From Thermoplasmata archaeon (GTDB lineage: Archaea; Thermoplasmatota; Thermoplasmata; Thermoplasmatales; Thermoplasmataceae), in assembly GCA_021806355.1 (NCBI GenBank), contig JAJZXT010000195.1, forward strand, positions 1 to 16,679: a stretch of DNA of 16,679 nucleotides. Reading direction: 5' to 3'. The notes beneath the pieces were generated by a model, which did not search any database, had not been told where the DNA came from, and saw only the letters and a list, made by a program, of their open reading frames with translations. The translations under genes and the position numbers were made by a program. Below are positions 14,549 to 16,679 of this stretch, piece by piece (within the stretch, counting starts at the first letter, position 1; every line of letters begins with the position of its first letter).

Positions 14549-15313
14549 CTAATTCCCTCCTATCTGTTTTACAGAGGATTCTGTGTAAATCACTAATCTT
14601 CCTCCGTCACCACCTGGTGCGAGTTTACGAAGTGTCATATTCTTGGCGCCGCATATTTCAACTCCAGGAATTGACTTGAAAGCGTTCAATTTTGAAGGAT
14701 CTGTTGAGACAATGAGCAAACTTCTGGGTGTTCTGTATTTCCTATTTCTCATTTTACCTCTTCCGGCTCTGATCTTGGTACCTTCCTTTGCTCTCTCAAT
14801 ATCATCAACAACTCCAATGTTCCCGAGGAAGTCCAATGCATCCTTGGCCTTTGAAAGGTTCTCTATCTCATCTTCAACTACGACAGGAAACTTTAGCTCC
14901 TGGTCAAATTTGTGCCCTCTTTTGGACACCAGTTCATGCTTTGCTGTCATTGCCAGTGCTGTAGACAGGGCAATTTTCTTTTCCTTTGCATTAATTTTTT
15001 TGTATAAAACCTTGTTAGATCTTGGTGAATGTGGGCTTCTTCCTCCGACGGTATTGCCCAGAAGAACTGCTCTTGAAGAACCTCCTACTCTTGGCATTCT
15101 TGAAACCCCCTGTCCAGGACCGGTTGTATGGCCAACCCTTCTGGAACCTGCAAGAGGTGAGGAACCATACGGATGCCTTGATGATAATGTTGCGGCTCTG
15201 AATGCCTTTCTCAAGATATCTTCCCTTATTTCTGATTCAAATACTGGAGGAAGTTCAATTTCCCCCTTTAATTCTCCACTGATTGTATATATTGAAGTTT
15301 TCACTTTAATCAC
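14549..15313 (-). CDS. rpl4: Ribosomal protein uL4
   Basis: This large-subunit protein has an extended loop lining the peptide tunnel. It has 254 aa, standard for archaea. The N-terminal domain with LPPVFESEIREDILRKAFRA is followed by the long basic loop RHPYGSSPLAGSRRVGHTTG and GVSRMPRVGG. The globular domain carries RRAGRGK-like RAGRGKMRNRKYRTPRSLL and the C-terminal LAPGGDGGRLVIYTE. The start overlaps uL3 by 8 nt. Confidence 0.97.
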   Translation of the reverse strand: MIKVKTSIYTISGELKGEIELPPVFESEIREDILRKAFRAATLSSRHPYGSSPLAGSRRVGHTTGPGQGVSRMPRVGGSSRAVLLGNTVGGRSPHSPRSNKVLYKKINAKEKKIALSTALAMTAKHELVSKRGHKFDQELKFPVVVEDEIENLSKAKDALDFLGNIGVVDDIERAKEGTKIRAGRGKMRNRKYRTPRSLLIVSTDPSKLNAFKSIPGVEICGAKNMTLRKLAPGGDGGRLVIYTESSVKQIGGN

Positions 15314-16295
15314 CCTGCTTGGATTCCTTTGAAATATAAGTTATATCCAACTTGTCCACATTTGTAGATTTCTGCCTGGATGGATCCCTGAGCTTAACCA
15401 ATCTTTTTGAAGGACCTGGAATGGAACCATGGAGTAAGATGTATTCTGATCTGACCTCTCCATAGCCTACAAAGCCCCCTTTAACATTGATATCATCCGT
15501 TCCATCAGCTTTCCCGTGCTTCAATACCCTTATGTTTGGCACTGTTCTCTGATGTGAACCCATTTGTCCCGCTTGAGGAACCGTAAACCTGACCCAGTCA
15601 GGATGCCATGGCCCAAGTGTACCAATCATCCTTCTATGTTTTCTGTTCTTCCTTGGAAGTAACTTTACTCCAAATCTTTCAACGTGACCTGTAAATCCCT
15701 TTCCTTTGGTCACTGCCGTTACATCGACAAAGTTTCCTGATTTTGAGAAGTCTTCAAACGTGACCTGTTTGCCAAGTTTTTCCATTGCGTATTTTAATCT
15801 TGCTTCCAAAGTTCCTCCACCTATTCTCACTTCAAAAAGATCTGGTATCTTTGTGGGAACCCCGGTTATTTTATCAGGATTTGTGTGAACTGTTACCCTT
15901 ACCTCAGAATAACTTTCGGGAACAGGCTTTTCCTTTCTTTCCTTTGGCGTTGTAATTCGATAATAGATTTCTTTTTCAAGATTTTCAGCCCATTTCTCAT
16001 AGACTACGGAAAGTCCTGTTTCATCTTCATCATATAGCCTGACGGCTGCAATTGTCAGGGGTGGAACTTCCACGACTGTTACCGCTGATGCTATATTTTT
16101 TCCAGCGGTTACACTGCTTTTACGATAATCCACAAACTCAACATGTGTCATTCCAACTTTGTACCCTGCAAATGCTTGCAGCTTAGGATTACCTTCGATC
16201 TCGGGCCAGCTTCTTATGCTGCCCTGCATTTTCTTTGCTCTCTTTCTTGGATAGTATCCAATAGAGCCTCGTCTCGGATGATGCGGCGTCGACAT
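15306..16295 (-). CDS. rpl3: Ribosomal protein uL3
   Basis: First gene of the operon. This large-subunit assembly initiator reaches the peptidyl-transferase centre. It has 329 aa, the archaeal length. It begins MSTPHHPRRGSIGYYPRKRA, the archaeal/eukaryotic start. Other marks are GYKVGMTHV, VTKGKGFTGHVERFG and the conserved GQMGSHQRTVPN segment near the centre-facing loop. AGGTGAT (16301-16307) lies 5 nt upstream of ATG 16295. It is served by the predicted promoter at 16412-16424. Confidence 0.98.
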   Translation of the reverse strand: MSTPHHPRRGSIGYYPRKRAKKMQGSIRSWPEIEGNPKLQAFAGYKVGMTHVEFVDYRKSSVTAGKNIASAVTVVEVPPLTIAAVRLYDEDETGLSVVYEKWAENLEKEIYYRITTPKERKEKPVPESYSEVRVTVHTNPDKITGVPTKIPDLFEVRIGGGTLEARLKYAMEKLGKQVTFEDFSKSGNFVDVTAVTKGKGFTGHVERFGVKLLPRKNRKHRRMIGTLGPWHPDWVRFTVPQAGQMGSHQRTVPNIRVLKHGKADGTDDINVKGGFVGYGEVRSEYILLHGSIPGPSKRLVKLRDPSRQKSTNVDKLDITYISKESKQGD

Positions 16296-16300
16296 ATTTT

Positions 16301-16307
16301 ATCACCT
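16301..16307 (-). promoter_or_regulatory. Shine-Dalgarno site for uL3
   Basis: AGGTGAT on the minus strand is a strong archaeal ribosome-binding site 5 nt before ATG 16295. Its first bases overlap the TAG stop (16306-16308) of a short leader ORF. Confidence 0.75.
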
Positions 16308-16362
16308 AACCGTTACACCTGCTGAATGGCACCATAATATAGTGCTTCAACGATGGTTGCAT
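16306..16362 (-). other. Short leader ORF upstream of uL3 (18 codons plus stop)
   Basis: An ATG at 16362 opens a frame of 18 codons (MQPSLKHYIMVPFSRCNG) closed by TAG at 16306-16308. The stop overlaps the uL3 ribosome-binding site. No good Shine-Dalgarno sequence precedes it. It lies inside the predicted transcript leader. It may be a regulatory upstream ORF or a chance open frame; I cannot tell from one sequence. Confidence 0.2.
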
Positions 16363-16411
16363 CACGCAGAGCCAAAAGTGTATGGTTTGCTTGGACGTTA
16401 ATTTAAGAATA

Positions 16412-16424
16412 TATTTAAACCTTT
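16412..16424 (-). promoter_or_regulatory. Archaeal BRE/TATA promoter of the ribosomal operon
   Basis: On the minus strand AAAGG (BRE, 16420-16424) is followed directly by TTTAAATA (TATA box, 16412-16419), close to the archaeal consensus. Transcription would start about 25 nt downstream, near 16390, giving a leader of about 95 nt before uL3. A second TATA-like stretch, CTATATTA (16335-16342), could give a start near 16312 and a much shorter leader, but it lacks a convincing BRE. Confidence 0.6.
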
Positions 16425-16530
16425 ATGAGAGAAAGAAGTCCGAATTTCTTGAATAAAACTCATGTTGAACAGTAGATAATTTACAAACTAAATTTCCTTC
16501 GGTTAATGGAAACATTATTATGAAAAAAAT

Positions 16531-16547
16531 GCGCAAAAGAATTAAAT
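16531..16547 (+). promoter_or_regulatory. Possible promoter of tRNA-Lys
   Basis: GCGCAAAAG followed by AATTAAAT resembles a BRE/TATA pair, with the TATA-like centre about 28 nt before the first base of the tRNA. The spacing fits an archaeal start just ahead of the mature 5' end. The match to consensus is only moderate, in an AT-rich region that is divergent from the ribosomal operon. Confidence 0.4.
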
Positions 16548-16571
16548 GCCGTTATGTTATTGCGGTGCTAC

Positions 16572-16645
16572 GGGTCCGTAGCTTAGCCAGGTAGAGCGAT
16601 GGACTCTTAATCCATAGGCCGGGGGTTCGAACCCCTCCGGACCCG
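16572..16645 (+). tRNA. tRNA-Lys (anticodon CUU)
   Basis: A complete cloverleaf folds by eye. The acceptor stem is GGGTCCG (16572-16578) with CGGACCC (16638-16644). The D stem is GCTT/GAGC with a GG-containing loop. The anticodon stem is ATGGA/TCCAT around the loop CTCTTAA, with CTT at 16606-16608. A 5-nt variable loop is followed by the T stem GGGGG/CCCTC around TTCGAAC. The discriminator base is G16645. CCA is not encoded and there is no intron. The anticodon reads AAG Lys codons. Confidence 0.96.
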
Positions 16646-16679
16646 CTTCGTCGCATGCGGGTTCATTTGGACCCGGTTT

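Noticed and set aside
14643..15332. 229-codon open frame on the plus strand opposite uL4
   Set aside because: It is antisense to a certain uL4 gene, with Leu/Ser/Phe/Pro-rich sequence typical of a reverse-strand shadow, no ribosome-binding site and no recognisable domain.
16493..16512. TTTCC/GGAAA hairpin in the intergenic region as a terminator
   Set aside because: The stem is 5 bp with a 10-nt loop and no following T-run, and it lies upstream of both divergent genes, where no transcript should need to end.
16572..16679. tRNA-Lys as an integration (att) site
   Set aside because: The only repeat of the tRNA 3' end is 7 nt, and no integrase or foreign gene is visible in the window.
1..16679. 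CRISPR arrays, insertion sequences, defence or secondary-metabolite systems
   Set aside because: No regularly spaced repeats, no terminal inverted repeats and no transposase were seen. Apart from the 276-bp promoter region and the tRNA end, the window is filled with recognisable housekeeping genes.

Overview
This window is one long archaeal ribosomal-protein operon on the minus strand. It is the fused S10/spc-type cluster, followed by secretion, nucleotide-kinase and RNA-modification genes, and it faces a tRNA gene on the plus strand at the right edge. The archaeal assignment is firm. The cluster has archaeal/eukaryotic-only members (eS4, eL32, eL19), the RNase P protein Rpp29 and aIF1 embedded between uL29 and uS17, an archaeal-type adenylate kinase after secY, a DUF106 membrane protein, and an archaeal BRE/TATA promoter. 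Gene order, protein features and base composition suggest a member of the Thermoplasmata (Thermoplasmatales-like); that finer placement is an inference from memory of the families.

Layout, in the direction of transcription (right to left): promoter and leader (about 16296-16424); uL3, uL4, uL23, uL2, uS19, uL22, uS3, uL29 (16295-11860); aIF1 and RNase P Rpp29 (11863-11263); uS17, uL14, uL24, eS4, uL5, uS14, uS8, uL6, eL32, eL19, uL18, uS5, uL30, uL15 (11269-4733); SecY, adenylate kinase, a DUF106 (YidC/Oxa1-related) membrane protein and CMP kinase (4758-1232); and the N-terminal 419 codons of the pseudouridine synthase Cbf5/TruB, which runs off the left edge. That makes 29 genes in one direction. 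The largest gap between neighbours is 9 nt and many neighbours overlap (ATGA, TGATG, or 17-41 nt), so transcription as one unit and strong translational coupling are expected. The only non-coding stretch is 16296-16571, a 276-bp divergent promoter region between uL3 and tRNA-Lys(CUU).

The genes work together. The ribosomal proteins and aIF1 build and start the ribosome, Rpp29 and Cbf5 mature tRNA and rRNA, SecY and the DUF106 protein insert nascent membrane proteins, and the two kinases feed nucleotide pools.

I see no mobile element, CRISPR array, phage gene or defence system. The unusual points are: a uL15 gene whose conserved N-terminus has no ATG/GTG/TTG start and appears to begin at ACG; a long charged low-complexity tail on Cbf5; a 66-residue acidic tail on uL24; a two-helix N-terminal extension on SecY; and a short leader ORF whose stop overlaps the uL3 ribosome-binding site. 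Several gene starts were moved inward from the longest open frame because Shine-Dalgarno sequences and family lengths support the shorter versions.
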